A DNA stretch of 64,000 nt from Notospermus geniculatus (lineage: Eukaryota; Nemertea; Pilidiophora; Heteronemertea; Lineidae): contig NMRB01001131.1 in NCBI GenBank assembly GCA_002633025.1, forward strand, positions 5,291-69,290. Direction: 5' to 3'. The position numbers were made by a program, and so were the translations under genes. Each line of letters starts with the position of its first letter. Positions within the stretch are counted from its first letter, which is position 1. This document shows positions 11,876-24,296 of this stretch, in pieces. A model generated the notes under the pieces. It saw nothing but the letters and a program-made list of their open reading frames with translations, was not told where the DNA came from and ran no database searches.

Positions 11876-11997
11876 ATCGTTTTTACTGTTTGGCTGTTGG
11901 ACCTCCCATTTTGAGGCCATCTGAAGTGTCTCTAACGTCTTCTGTTGTGTCGACTTATTCTCATCCAGGAGGGTGACCTCGTAGAATTCCTGGATAT
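11876..11997 (-). CDS. DLG1: Discs-large (DLG/SAP97) exon, C-terminal part of the L27 domain
   Basis: A 122 bp minus-strand exon with acceptor 'cgttttcag' and donor GAT|GTAAGT. It enters in phase 1 and leaves in phase 0. The peptide begins (D)IQEFYEVTLLDENKS and continues through QQKTLETLQM and ASKWEV. This matches the second half of the N-terminal L27 domain of DLG proteins, where vertebrate DLG1 and fly Dlg (S97 form) carry nearly the same DIQEFYE-TLLD core and a splice junction at the same place. DLG is a membrane-associated guanylate kinase scaffold at cell junctions and synapses; its L27 domain binds other L27 proteins. The upstream L27 exon should lie to the right and PDZ exons to the left; neither is visible. 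Invertebrates often have one DLG gene, so the DLG1 symbol is a family label. Confidence 0.85.
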
Positions 11998-12394
11998 CTG
12001 AAAACGAAACAGAGATGGTTAAAATGTAATGAATGCCTGGAACAACTAACCCAACACCATCATGGCTCCCTCGGCTCACGCTTGAATCATGGTTTCTTCC
12101 TGGCATGTCATGAATACATGATGATTTTACCGAGGATGGCGAAGAGCAGACAACATCTTTCATCAGATATTATTCCAAGTGGATGTTTTTTATAGAGAAA
12201 ATTTTGAAGGTAGTTTCTTCTGTTTAGTCATCTGAACAAGACTCCTTGAAATATTTTATCAAATTTTTAGTGCTGAGTGGATTCAGGTCAGGGGATTGCA
12301 CAAATATGATGACTCGGTTCCAATTTTCCCCTGACGTCACGAGATAGTGTATGAAGACAGTGATTGCATTAGTATAGAATGATGTGTGACAGTT

Positions 12395-12630
12395 CAATAC
12401 TGCAAAACCTGACCTTAGTCCAAGGTCACGCAAGAACACGACCTTAGTCCAAGGTCATGCAATTGCAAGAACATGACCCAGTTCAAGGTCACGCAAGAAC
12501 ACGACCTCAGTCCAAGGTCAGGCAAGAACATTACCTTATGCAAGAACATGACCTTAGTTCAAGGTCACCTAAGCACATGACCTTAATTCAAGGTCATGCA
12601 AGAACATGGCCTTAGTTCAAGGTCGCTGTC
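12395..12630. repeat. 29-bp minisatellite carrying nuclear-receptor half-sites
   Basis: About eight copies of a 29-bp unit, CACGCAAGAACACGACCTTA followed by GTCCAAGGT. Six units contain an exact YCAAGGTCA at 12420, 12449, 12483, 12512, 12559 and 12588; a seventh at 12617 differs in the last base. YCAAGGTCA is the extended half-site bound by NR5A (FTZ-F1/SF-1) and ERR receptors. The array begins ~400 bp upstream of the DLG exon on that gene's strand. Confidence 0.85.
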
Positions 12631-13186
12631 AAGAGATATTTTTTCTGAATATTTTTCTGAATGACCCATAATTTTCATCATACGTTACATATTTTCAGAA
12701 ATTCATATTAAAACAGCTGAGAAACCATGACAAACCCAACGCCAAAACACAGCATTCTTCAAAATATCCAAACCAACCATTTCCGTCTCTCTGGTCGCCT
12801 CTTTATCTCCAAACCACATCCAATAAAGGAGAAGTTTTTCTCCAAGAGCCATACTGATGAAGTTATCCAACATTATTTGTGCCTATTCACCACACCATTC
12901 AACACCAGTAATAAAGGCTAATTTCTTGTTTTCGTCCCAAACCCATTGCTTAGTTTTCTGACCACTTTTACTTTTTTCTTTTTCTTGATGAAGAAGAACG
13001 TTCTGCGTTCTGTTTAGCTAATTTGGCTGCCTCTGTATCGACAAACCAGACATCATTTAGCCGTTAGGACCACACTAACTCCAATTTATCTGCGCGATCA
13101 CAAGCATGGTTATAAGATTCTGACAGAGAGAGAGCCTGAAGCGATATACTGAAATATTCCAAGTGGTCTGAGTTAGTGATGTGTTA
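12631..13186. other. Unassigned stretch, inferred DLG intron
   Basis: Nothing recognised; AT-rich. Confidence 0.45.
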
Positions 13187-13431
13187 AGGGCACCGCACAC
13201 TAGCGATTTTTTCGAGCGATTTTGTAGGCGACCGGCCTTGCGACCACAGAAGCGACTGAACATTTTTCAGTTTTTTTAGTTTTTGTTGACTTGTTTGCGA
13301 CAAATGCTTCTTTGGAAGATCAGTGATGTCGTGGATGACATCACTGATCGACCGCAAAGGTAATTACGGCAGGCGACGTAGTAGTCGCATCGGTAGTCGC
13401 CCCCATTTTAGTCGCCAGTGTGTGGAGCCCT
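13187..13431. mobile_element. Fold-back MITE with TTA target duplication
   Basis: Begins AGGGCACCGCACACTAGCGA and ends with the near complement 'tcgccagtgtgtggagccct'. It is flanked by TTA on both sides (13184-13186, 13432-13434). A 3-bp TWA duplication is typical of PIF/Harbinger elements, so a Harbinger-type MITE is likely. Confidence 0.75.
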
Positions 13432-14934
13432 TTAGTCGTTTTCGTTAGATATACACTCGGATCAACCTGGCTAAGAAACTCTAATGGGGATCCTAGCTAC
13501 GATAGAGGGCAGCACACCAAAACCCGGTCCTATACAATGGATGCCTTTTGTGTGGGAAATTGATCAGGACCGGGATGTCAATTTCATTTCAATAGTTTTA
13601 ACCACTAGTGACACCTATTGAGGCAGTGGGCTGGGGTCCCCATTGGAAGAATAGAAGAAAATGTCTTGGCAATGAGGGAGTTTATTCACAATAGGTGGCA
13701 GCACTGTACTAGCAGTCCTGAACAATACTACTATTCCTTTCAATAAGAAACTGACATGGGACCATAACCTGAATGGTTTTTTAATAGATTTTTATGGCAG
13801 GGAGACCTAATCCACGATGGCCAGAAGTTCCCCAACTGAAGGTTGCCCCGGAGACATCAACACCTTGAAGAACAAGGAACAAGGAAGAACTTTTTCCTTG
13901 AAGAACAAAGAAGGACTTTTTCCTTTCAACAAGAATACTGATGTCATGGCAGCACAACCTGAATGGTTTTCAGTTCATTTTAATGTGGGTGGTGGCAATC
14001 TCGAGTCCACAGTGACCAAATATTCCCCATTTGGCAAAAGAGAGAACGTGGACCAGGAAATTTCAATAAAGAAACTTGATTCCGATCAACTCGCGATTTT
14101 GGTTATTCGTTGCCAACACAACCACTTGAATCATAGCAAGACAAACCACACTTGTGGCTAAGGTTGAAAAATGACTCAATAATACCCACAATCATCGCAT
14201 CATTGCTGACTGATCAAACACGTATGAAATTACAGTGATTTCATGATCGATCGTGAAAAATCACCCATGGAGCAGACGCAGCAAATTACCCACCATGCAA
14301 CACTGGTAACGGATCGATCTGCCTCCGAGCTATTACCCGCTGCAACGCAAAATTATCAGCTTTGGAATTCTTGGCAATTAATTCGTTAATCCCTCGAGAT
14401 GTCGACACAAGTTAGCCGCTAATTTGAACGAGCACGGCGCGTCTTAAGACGAATAACAAAGTGGAAAGAAATCCATGGCACGTATTCCACTGAGACGGGC
14501 CGTGCACCGAGGCAGTCTATAGACGATTAGCTGATTCAGTTTTATGAATCTTTGACATTGGACGTTATGCTAGGCGAAAGTGGGTGGTGTAAACTTGAGG
14601 CAATGCATTTGTACAGCAGACGTGAAAGCGTCTGCCTGTTTTTTGTCACACTACTAATTGTTTATCCTTTTTTTGCAAGGCACAAGCCGGGGAGACTAAA
14701 CCAATACTCTAAAGACTGAGCTTTAATAGGTTTAAAACCATTTGTGAAAATTAGCTCTACAATATCCGATTTTTATATGATATATTGCAGCAATTATTGA
14801 TGTCCCAGCACACTTAATGCGCAATCATAGCAAATTGAAAATAACACATTCAGTTCACTGCAGAAAATGATGTGTTGCACTAAAAGTACAGTTGCTGTTG
14901 CACAGAATGAGCACCAAAAACAAGAGAGTGAGCA
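13432..14934. other. Unassigned stretch
   Basis: A 114-codon open frame at 13817-14161 (+) contains a small internal repeat and no recognised domain. I do not call it a gene. Confidence 0.45.
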
Positions 14935-15075
14935 TCAATTCTAGGCCTACAGAGGGAAGGTAAAAACAATAGAGTGTAGCAGTTGATTCTAGGCCTACAG
15001 AGGGAAGGTAAAAACAATAGAGTGTAGCAGTTGATTCTAGGCCTACAGAGGGAGGGCAAAACAATAGAGTGTCTC
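14935..15075. repeat. 48-bp tandem repeat, three copies
   Basis: Three near-identical copies of a 48-bp unit containing TTCTAGGCCTACAGAGGGAA. The first two boundaries are almost exact, so the array is young. Confidence 0.9.
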
Positions 15076-17863
15076 CAGTCAGTTCTAAGCCATGTTTCCA
15101 CAAGGGAGGCAGGTCCATACTCTCAATTGCAGACACCAATACACCCTGTGTTTTCCAAAACATTCGGTCCTTAAAGGGTTAACCTCCCTGATGGCAACTG
15201 CTGAAGAAATTTGTAAGATTTATACACAAAGGAAGAGAATCAACAAGTTTTATTCTGAAGGCCGTAGTTTTGGAGAACGACCTCCTGGGAGTTCAAGAGC
15301 TCATGTTTTGTTCATTAGGTTTTTGCTTCGCCGACTATCCATCCTCCCAAAGCAGGGTCCTTTTCATCACACAAACTTGCAAGCATACGAAGTGGAGGGC
15401 AACCAAAGCCCTGTTACTGGAGAATGTGACTATCTGACACCACACTCTGTATTGGATACAGTTAACAAGGGCGTCCTCAGAAATCCTCCTCTATATATAA
15501 TTTATCAGAAATCGCTCTCGCGTTTGATTTTATGTTATACATAAGTCAGGAGAAGATGAATGTGGTTGATATCAGAGTTATATATAGAACGATCATCAAC
15601 GGTGGAGTCAGGTCGGCCGAGGGAATATTGGCAATCGTTTCGAATACCTGATTCTCGAGGGAGGACTCATTCAGAGCATTACACGTCTTCTACGAGACGG
15701 ACTAATGGGCGTTTAATCTCAAAATCCATAAGCCTACTTGCCCATGTAGCCCCATCGGTGCCGTTGTTGAGATGAAGAAGGGTCGGTTCGAAAGCTTCCA
15801 ATAAGATGGGTACGTTTTGTATTAAGGTGATTATTTTGACCAACTCTATAAATTTTGGGGCATAAGTTCAGGGGATACATGTAGGGGGTGTAAAATTTGG
15901 GCATCAAATATGTCAACTTGATCGTCAACATCACATTACTACTGACCACTCAAAGGAAACAGAACGGCCCAACGCCCCCTTTGGGCCAATCATGACATCA
16001 ACATGAACTGGGCCACAAAATGCCATGGGTTTGGCCGTGGGTATCAACCTTAAGCGATAGACCGCGATTTTACCTAAGAGTCAGCAAATATGTCGCTCAA
16101 CGTCACGAGTCGTGTGCTGCAAAACAGGAATGTACAGGAAATGAGTCATCAAAGACTGGTGTCGTGAACGTCCTTGGCCGATCGTCCGACCATTCAGACC
16201 ATAACCGGCGACATAAAAGTCCAATATCACCATAATAACACACAGCATATCAAGAGAACTAGAATTATTCAAGACCAATGCAAATTAATTTTCTGCTGTA
16301 AATTGATGCCCAATACCCACGGCCGTGGTCCGCGCTGGTACGCTCACACGGTGTTTATTTAGCTTCGGAGTCGATGTCCGGGTGTCGGGGTCATCGGCAC
16401 GGCGTAATGAGATGGAAGAATTATGCGGAGGAAGCTGTTTGGGTATTGACCGGTGTGAAGTGAGACGGAGGAATGACTCTCACATCAAATGCAGCAACAC
16501 AATACAGATCGATACCGACCATTCTCATCGCCCGTTCTCCATACTTGCTGACTTTATCCCTGATTGTGAAAGCTTTCATACCTTTTTTTCTTATTCACAG
16601 CTCAGTCAGAGACAGCAGACGACCTTTGCTAAGCAGACATGTTGACATCGTTCAATTTTTTTCTCCATTTTCATTTAGGTTGAGCCGATAGCATACATGG
16701 AAATCTCACTGAGATCATCTCTACAAAGAGTCTGAGAGAATTTCACTGTTTTTGAACAACGAAAGGCTTTTTATGAAGGCGAATTATGCTTTTTAAAACA
16801 ACTTTCTGCATCCACAAGCCTTGTTGAAGGTTCCCAGCCGGTCAAAAATTTAGGGGGTTAAAAAGGGCAGCAGGGGGCATCTGGCTAGGCAGGGCGTCAT
16901 GCCATGCTTAAACTCTTCAGCAGAAACATGACATCGCCAAACATACCAAATGCCATCAAAGGGTGAGAGTGGTCTCAATATCAGCAAAACCCATTAGAGT
17001 TCTGTTATTGATTCATACCAATTGGCCAAGTGTCGTTCACCAGGGAAATGCATCAACCTTCACCACGCCAATCCGACCGGAATGAACGCCAAGGTCATAG
17101 GGCTCAATTTCTGACACTGAGGACAAGACTTATAGAATATCTCAGTATTATTGGTTTTCAAATGTGATGGGACCAAGTTGATCTAAAATGGTGCCGCCAA
17201 GGTCATGTTGTCCTCACGGGATCAAATATTGCTTAAATGAATTTGAATTCCTTTTGTAAACCCTTTTAACTCATCTGCCCCCAGGTTTGAGCAGACAGTA
17301 TATCTTCTGTTGAAGTTTTCTAAAAGCCTTTGACATGAAATGGTAAAAATTTGAAGAATCATTCTTCAGATGGTTCACAGAAACAACATTTCCTCAAATA
17401 ATTTTCAATCAATACCACAGGGTGCGAGAAAACGTTGACTTTAGATGCCGTCTGCTGGAGTCTGGGGGTAGATGAGCAACTTCGCAATTCTCTCTACTTT
17501 GACATTCAAAGGAGTTGACTTCCATCACAAAAACGTTAAATTGGCAAAAAAATGGGATTAAATTCTCCATCAGTATGCAGGCGGCAAAAACGCGACAGAT
17601 TTACGATCCGTCTTTTGTTGCTAACAATCTCGAGCTTCTTAATATCGTAGTCTTGCATGTATCTTACCTATCAAGAGAAAATCTATAGAGATCTCGGGAG
17701 TAGAGCACGCGTCATTTCCTGGGTTAATGTTACAGTGATGAAACGTGATGTGCTTGTCACCGGCGGAGTGAGTCGGCCCTTCATCATCAAACAACTCTCA
17801 AGTAGAAAATGTCTAGTGCAAAATGTTGTTATGTCTGATCATTGACCATATATGACAGAGTTA
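15076..17863. other. Unassigned stretch
   Basis: A 150-codon open frame at 15092-15544 (+) is not recognised and has no splice or domain support. No RNA gene or clear repeat is seen. Confidence 0.45.
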
Positions 17864-18109
17864 AGGGTCATCCAACTCCGTTTAGCAGCTTTTAAAGGAT
17901 GTCACTTTGACATGAGGGTGCCAGTGTCACGAGATGGCTCCTGAGTAGGTTAAAACGATTCCTGACCGTCCAATACTTTAAGGCGCTCACAACTGGCAAT
18001 TTACCATTGGTTTCCTTTCGGGTAACACCTTGGCCCCAGACATAAATAATCACCCAGTTTTCTATGACTGAGTTGCCCATTGAGAGCCAACTTGCCTGAG
18101 AAAACTCTA

Positions 18110-18253
18110 AAGCCTGCCGCACACTGGAGCTATCTGCTGAGCAAAAAGGAGGCAGAAAACTCACCAAAATATGTGCACACGCGAGCTGTCTGCTGAGCAA
18201 ACGGTCTCGACTGAGTTTTTGCTCAGCAGATAGCTCCAGTGTGTGGCAGGCTT
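18110..18253. mobile_element. Fold-back MITE, AAGCCTGCC ends (copy A)
   Basis: Arms of ~38 bp, starting AAGCCTGCCGCACACTGGAG, are inverted at the two ends, with TA on both flanks (18108-18109, 18254-18255). It interrupts an older repeat whose 'gagttgcccattgagagcc' also occurs at 23715. Confidence 0.8.
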
Positions 18254-18257
18254 TACA

Positions 18258-18342
18258 AAACCCCATGAACTCAAAGAAAATGACCCTTTTTTACAACTAG
18301 GTTACAGCTTCTGTACCCTGGTACCCTCCGGCAGAAACACTG
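18258..18342. mobile_element. Partial hAT-like MITE
   Basis: Ends 'ccctccggcagaaacactg', the right end of the family at 9411 and 24163. Its left end is missing beside the fold-back element. Copy B has the counterpart at 34518-34618 with a short internal duplication of 'cagcttccgtaccct'. Confidence 0.6.
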
Positions 18343-21300
18343 CTTTCCTACAACCACACCTGAAAGGTGAACTAAAGTGGTTGTACGTATTATTTCTAGA
18401 ACCATGCTTACATACCACGAACTCTTTCCTAATAAGTTGTGATTACTCCCCCTGATTAAACATTCTATTTCCTATCCATCTGAGACAAATAACATACGAT
18501 CCCCATCTGTTTGCCAACGCTAATGGGAACTACACTGTACACTACTTTTGAAAAAAAATAAAAAACCAAATCCAAAAAAACACCATTACCGTAAAATTAA
18601 AGGTAACTTACAAGTGTTAACACACTCAAAGAGAAGGACAGAGAGATACCCTTAAAATAAAACGGGCTCGAGTTATACCCAAGAAGTACGTTGTGCGAGG
18701 AGGGTGGGTGTCGGGAGAGGGGAGACTGCGGGCCTAAAAGATGGTGCATCTGTCATGCTCCCTCCCAATCCCTACTACGTAGAATTCCAGGGCTGAACTG
18801 CCCTCTAGTGGCAAGATTGTACCTCCACTTGTGAGCAGAGGGGGTAGGGCCAAGTAATGTAACAGCTCTGTCAGGCACGACCATGTACATTGTAGTGTAG
18901 ACAGCAGCTTTTACTTCAAACAAGCACACTCCCACTGATCACAAGTAGAGATATTGCCTTGAATTGCAATAGAAGGGAAGTTAGAACACCTTGGACTTGG
19001 AGGTGGACCCAGCTTGGACGAGTGGAAGCGAAAAAGACTTTGGGTGCGACCTACAGTATATTTTGTGCCTAAAATCTCCTGGGTGCTCGATCCAAGTAAG
19101 GAAGAGGCATTGTATAGAAAGGGGACTGGAAATAGATATTACGAGAATCATCCCATAACCAAGGGGGGGGGGGTCGACTGAATGTCAAGAAGAACCTTGC
19201 TATTCTAACTTCACAGTACATGATCTGAAATGAATTTTGGTCACCACATATTTTATTTGTAAATGTGGCCAAAGTTAATTGACAGGAAAAGCGTGTTCAC
19301 AAACTATAGTTTTGAGCGTGTTTACCATAGAAACTATAGTTTTTAGCATGTTCACATAGTTATGATAGATTCCTATATGTGGCGCTAGAAGCAGTATATA
19401 CACACTGTTGAATGGATCTCTGCGGTGAGGGTTAGGAATGTCATGGTTAGGTACCAGGATGCCCTGTCAAGCCGTCGTGAGGTGGGATTATTCGAAGGAA
19501 TTAGGATGCCATCTCTCTTCCAACAAGTTTTCACAGTCCAAAGTTCCAAAACAAGGAGAACCTGAAGTCTGTATTCATGCACAGCTAAACCCACAAGTAC
19601 CACAGCTGTGGTCTCTTTGATGGTGTGGGAATATGGTGTTAAATTCGAAAACCGTTGCCTAAAAGTTTGGCCAGTATTTATGGGTTAATCTCGATGACCC
19701 TGACCAAAGGCTGTGCATCACATCACAAAATTGAGAAACCAACTCACAATGTCAGAACGAAGTCATTTCCATTCAATGCATTTCACCCATATAAATGAAG
19801 TAGCATTGCCCGCATTGGAGAATTCTTTGATTACAAAACAGTTCCGTTACGTTGACTTCCTGCCCGGTGACTACACTACGGAATGTAATGTATTCCTTGA
19901 TACATTCTCTGGGAGCCGTTAGTGGCGCTTAATGGCCGATTTAGTGGCTACTTTCAGCATCCTTGTTTCCTCTTTTCGTTCAGGTCACGGCATGGGAGAG
20001 TAGTTGAGGCCACAGCATGAGTGTGGCCAAGCCTGACTGGACTTCTCACACACGGAAATCTACAACTGCTGCAGCGGGGTGTGAATGTGGAAAAGGAGCT
20101 CTTGTTTTGTGCGGATTCCATTACACTTTAAAGTCAATCTTGCAACAGAGAGAGATGACATCCCGTATTTCCTCGGATCAACAAATCCGACTGAAAACAT
20201 CAGTTACCTGACTTGGATGGGTGATCCAAGAATGTGATTTTGTTGTCAGTGGGCTTAAAATGCTAAAAAAGATGAGTAATCTGAAATAAACATGCAACAC
20301 GAAAAAAGACTTGGGGTGGGTTGGGCTGTCGGGTGAGGGTTCCTGTAGAACAATGTTTGAGAAAAATCAAAATCGAAAAATTTCTTGCTCAGACTTGAAA
20401 AACCTTGAAAATTAACTGAAAAAGGAGAGGGTATTTAGGCCAACCTGTACATTCATGGTCCAATGCACACTGGATGCACAGTGTCCATTGCACACTGCAC
20501 ACAGCATACATTTCTATCCTGAGCCCACTTTTGGAAAAGACGTGCTTTTAGTAACTTTGAATATCAGAAGAGTATATCCTTCAAATGATATTAAGAAATC
20601 CCACATTTCTACATAGCAGTGAAAGTTTGGAAGTGACGACTTAGGTCAGAATGGGTGAATCGTTTGAAAATGACCATTTAAATATGGCCGCCATCCACCA
20701 TCAAACTCAAAGTATATCACATTTAATACAAATACATGATAATAAATTTCAAGAAATTTGATTTGTAGAGGACATAACGTTCCCTTTGACAATTGGGAGT
20801 TTATTTTACTCTCACTGTTGCTGAAATATGCTGCTTATATTGGAAATCGTGAGCCCATGATCAATGTGGTCGGCCAACTCTTGAAATATGAAACAACTGA
20901 AGCCACACGTAATCTGGTGGGCAATACGCTCAAATTTCCAATAAAGGTACACAGACACTTCGTCGGGGCATTATCTGAACTCAAATATTTTTACCTTTCC
21001 TACGCATAGTATTGAAAAACTTAACTTTGCACACGCTCCACTACTTCGCCCATGGCTTGCGTAGGCTTCAGACGAAAAAACACATTTCATTTAATACCAG
21101 TCATCATTTTTTATTGATCGAACTACTACTAAAATTGGAATCGTCTGATACCTTGGCGACAAGAGAGTTTGATTAACCGTCTCATAGCAGACGGGCCCTC
21201 CACAGACTAATTTGTCTCAAATCAGCTTCGCAGACGTCAGGCGCAAAAGATCTGATGGAATTTTTTTCAATTCCGATGGTGGATTGGAAAAGAACGTTAT

Positions 21301-21396
21301 ATCAGGGTGCTGGAGAGGATGGAGGCTGGATCATGCGAGATGCATCAGCATCACTCTCAGTTGCAGGAAAGATACTCAAGACTTAACCCACTAGCC
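18343..21396. other. Unassigned non-coding part of copy A
   Basis: No gene recognised. Short open frames recur in copy B only because the DNA is duplicated. A G-homopolymer sits at 19163 and a small imperfect repeat 'aaactatagtttt' near 19300. Confidence 0.5.
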
Positions 21397-21628
21397 TGAG
21401 CAGGCAGACTCTTGGATCTGTGCAGATGGACAGACAGACTCGTGGATCTGTGCAGACGGACTCTTCGATCTGTACAGATGGACTCTTGGATCTGTGCAGA
21501 TGGACAGACGAACTCTTGGATCTGAGCAGAGGGGACTCTTGGATCTGAACAGATGGATTCTTGGATCTGAGCAGATGGATTTTTGGCAGATCTGCACTCT
21601 TGGATCAGAGCAGACAGACTCTTGGGTC
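21397..21628. repeat. 22-bp minisatellite, short allele (copy A)
   Basis: About nine units of GACTCTTGGATCTGAGCAGA plus two bases, some with an 8-bp 'gacagac' insert. The counterpart in copy B is nearly twice as long. Confidence 0.9.
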
Positions 21629-22094
21629 ATGATTCCAACTTTAATACGTGGCTTCATCCACAAGACAGGAGCGCTGACCATCAGTCCTGTCAGTGCTGGG
21701 CTCTTTACTGGTAGGCAGAGCTTAGAAACAAAGCCTTCAGATCAGAAACTACACGCCAGAATCCTACTGACAGGACGCCATTCTCCTTAACATGTCAGTT
21801 GTTAAATCCCATTCCATGCACCATTCCTCTTATGGATCAATGTCCTCTAGACCTAGCCATGGAAGACGGCGGTGACGGCTTTCCTTGACAGTAATCAACG
21901 TTTAACTATCAAGACGACAGAAAATAATCTCAGCGAAAAAATGATATCATTTGCGCAATGGGAAATGAGTGAGTGGAAAGTTGAGATATTTCTGTAGTTG
22001 GTTTTGCTGGAGAAGGACAATGAAGCACTGTCTTGGGATAAGTTTACCTCAGAGCAATCTGAGGTGGTCTCAGCACAGATGCAGACTTCTTATA

Positions 22095-22303
22095 GACAAA
22101 TCCCAAATTCCAAGTTCTGCGCACTTCCGCCGAAATAGCAACAAGAACCTCGATCTGAAACCAGCTGACGTGACGCAATCCGTGATTCAGCAATGGTCAA
22201 CTCTGACGTAACGTCGTCCAAGTCACTGTCGTGGGGTTCTCTGCGTCACGTCATTCAGTTTCAGACCGAGGTTCTTGTTGCTATTTCGGCGGAAGTGCGC
22301 AGA
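22095..22303. mobile_element. Fold-back MITE, GACAAATCCC family (copy 3, cut by gap)
   Basis: Same element as 1642-1883, preceded by TA. The assembly gap begins inside its right arm. Confidence 0.75.
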
Positions 22304-23061
22304 NNNNNNNNNNNNNNNNNNNNNNNNNNNNNNNNNNNNNNNNNNNNNNNNNNNNNNNNNNNNNNNNNNNNNNNNNNNNNNNNNNNNNNNNNNNNNNNNN
22401 NNNNNNNNNNNNNNNNNNNNNNNNNNNNNNNNNNNNNNNNNNNNNNNNNNNNNNNNNNNNNNNNNNNNNNNNNNNNNNNNNNNNNNNNNNNNNNNNNNNN
22501 NNNNNNNNNNNNNNNNNNNNNNNNNNNNNNNNNNNNNNNNNNNNNNNNNNNNNNNNNNNNNNNNNNNNNNNNNNNNNNNNNNNNNNNNNNNNNNNNNNNN
22601 NNNNNNNNNNNNNNNNNNNNNNNNNNNNNNNNNNNNNNNNNNNNNNNNNNNNNNNNNNNNNNNNNNNNNNNNNNNNNNNNNNNNNNNNNNNNNNNNNNNN
22701 NNNNNNNNNNNNNNNNNNNNNNNNNNNNNNNNNNNNNNNNNNNNNNNNNNNNNNNNNNNNNNNNNNNNNNNNNNNNNNNNNNNNNNNNNNNNNNNNNNNN
22801 NNNNNNNNNNNNNNNNNNNNNNNNNNNNNNNNNNNNNNNNNNNNNNNNNNNNNNNNNNNNNNNNNNNNNNNNNNNNNNNNNNNNNNNNNNNNNNNNNNNN
22901 NNNNNNNNNNNNNNNNNNNNNNNNNNNNNNNNNNNNNNNNNNNNNNNNNNNNNNNNNNNNNNNNNNNNNNNNNNNNNNNNNNNNNNNNNNNNNNNNNNNN
23001 NNNNNNNNNNNNNNNNNNNNNNNNNNNNNNNNNNNNNNNNNNNNNNNNNNNNNNNNNNNNN
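22304..23061. other. Assembly gap (run of n, 758 bp)
   Basis: Sequence unknown. It starts inside a fold-back element, which probably stopped assembly. Open frames across the n run are meaningless. Confidence 1.
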
Positions 23062-23584
23062 GAATGAGCTGTAAGGTGCTGCAGTGTGAACAAGCCTTCA
23101 GATTACGAACCACCCCAAACACATTTTCTACACCAAGATATTGGTGATTATCAGCACCCAGCTCCCAATCCTGATTAAATATTTACAGAAAAGTCATTCA
23201 CGATCATTTTGTACTCCGATCACACGTCAACGCTGACGTCAGCAACTTTCCATCAAGTTACAAACATCACCCACAAACAATTGATTCTCCATCTCTGTCG
23301 AACAAAAAATTGGTGGGAAATGCTCCATAAATTTGTATTCCGTCCTCATTATCATAAATAGTCGTCATTTGGCCTAAATATAACTCATCACAAAATCAAT
23401 TACAGATCAATTAATCAACAATAAATGGAACATTGATTTCAGCTCATTATTCCGAAACGTACTAAAATTAACCCTTAAAGGGACAACAGAGGCAGCTCGA
23501 AATAGGCATTTTGACAGGCTATGGCTATAATCGGCCAAAGAGATGGACGTATGAGGATCTAATTGTGCCACACATTGCAACTAA

Positions 23585-23772
23585 AAGTGCCTATCCACCT
23601 GAGAGTTTTCTCGCACTTCTAAGAAGGCTCTCAACACATGCTCAATGGGCAATTCACCATTATTTGCTCCTCACGGCTTACGCTGAGACCAATGACACAA
23701 ACAACTGCTCGCAGTTGAGTTGCCCATTGAGAGCCAACTTATGCGAGAAAACTCTCCCGTGGATCGGCACCT
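23585..23772. mobile_element. Fold-back MITE with TAA duplication, present only in copy A
   Basis: Left end AAGTGCCTATCCACCTGAGA and right end complement AGGTGCCGATCCACGGGAGA form inverted arms continuing into 'gttttctcgca'. TAA flanks both ends (23582-23584, 23773-23775). Copy B at about 40020 reads 'gcaagttaaatgc' with no element, which is an empty site. A 3-bp TWA duplication suggests a PIF/Harbinger-type MITE. Confidence 0.75.
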
Positions 23773-24162
23773 TAAAATGCATTTTTTGTCAACCCTGGGG
23801 GCCTAATTCGTTGTTTCTCAGTTACTGGCACCACCTGTGGTGAAAATGCTGTACTATTACAGTAGCCTAACAGCCAGGCTGCCTCTAGAATCCCTTTAAC
23901 TATGAAGCAAAGCTGTTCAAAATACTTTTTTGGGTTGCTTCAAGCAAAATGCTCAGGTATGGTATAAGAGGCAATAAGCCGCTGTTTTTGTCATATCGGG
24001 GAAACTGTGTACACATGTACTAGAATTAACCCTTCTAAACATGACATGTGAGAAAATATTTGAATAGGACTAGTATACACACGGTAATGTGTCATTATTA
24101 GATATATTGGTGAACTGTCAACTCATTTACTGATGTTGATGTGTGATTAGTCATGACATTGC

Positions 24163-24296
24163 CAGGGTCTCTGCCAGAAATTGTTTTGAGGATACTAATT
24201 TCTTCAAAATCAGCAAAAACCCCATGAAATTAAAGAAAATGGCCCTTTTCTGTTCCTTTGAGGATAATACCGTAGTACCCTCTGGCGGAAACACTG
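24163..24296. mobile_element. hAT-like MITE in copy A only
   Basis: Starts CAGGGTCTCTGCCAGAAATT and ends 'ccctctggcggaaacactg'; reverse relative of 9411-9554. The matching part of copy B (about 40410-41045) holds unrelated DNA instead. Confidence 0.7.

Noticed and set aside
21397-21628. CRISPR-like array of regularly spaced repeats.
   Set aside because: There are no unique spacers; units are contiguous and variable as in a minisatellite, and the DNA is animal.
22193-23147. Open frames of nearly 300 codons across 22193-23147 and similar ones at 38628-39641.
   Set aside because: They cross the n gaps, where no stop can appear; only short real sequence lies at each end.
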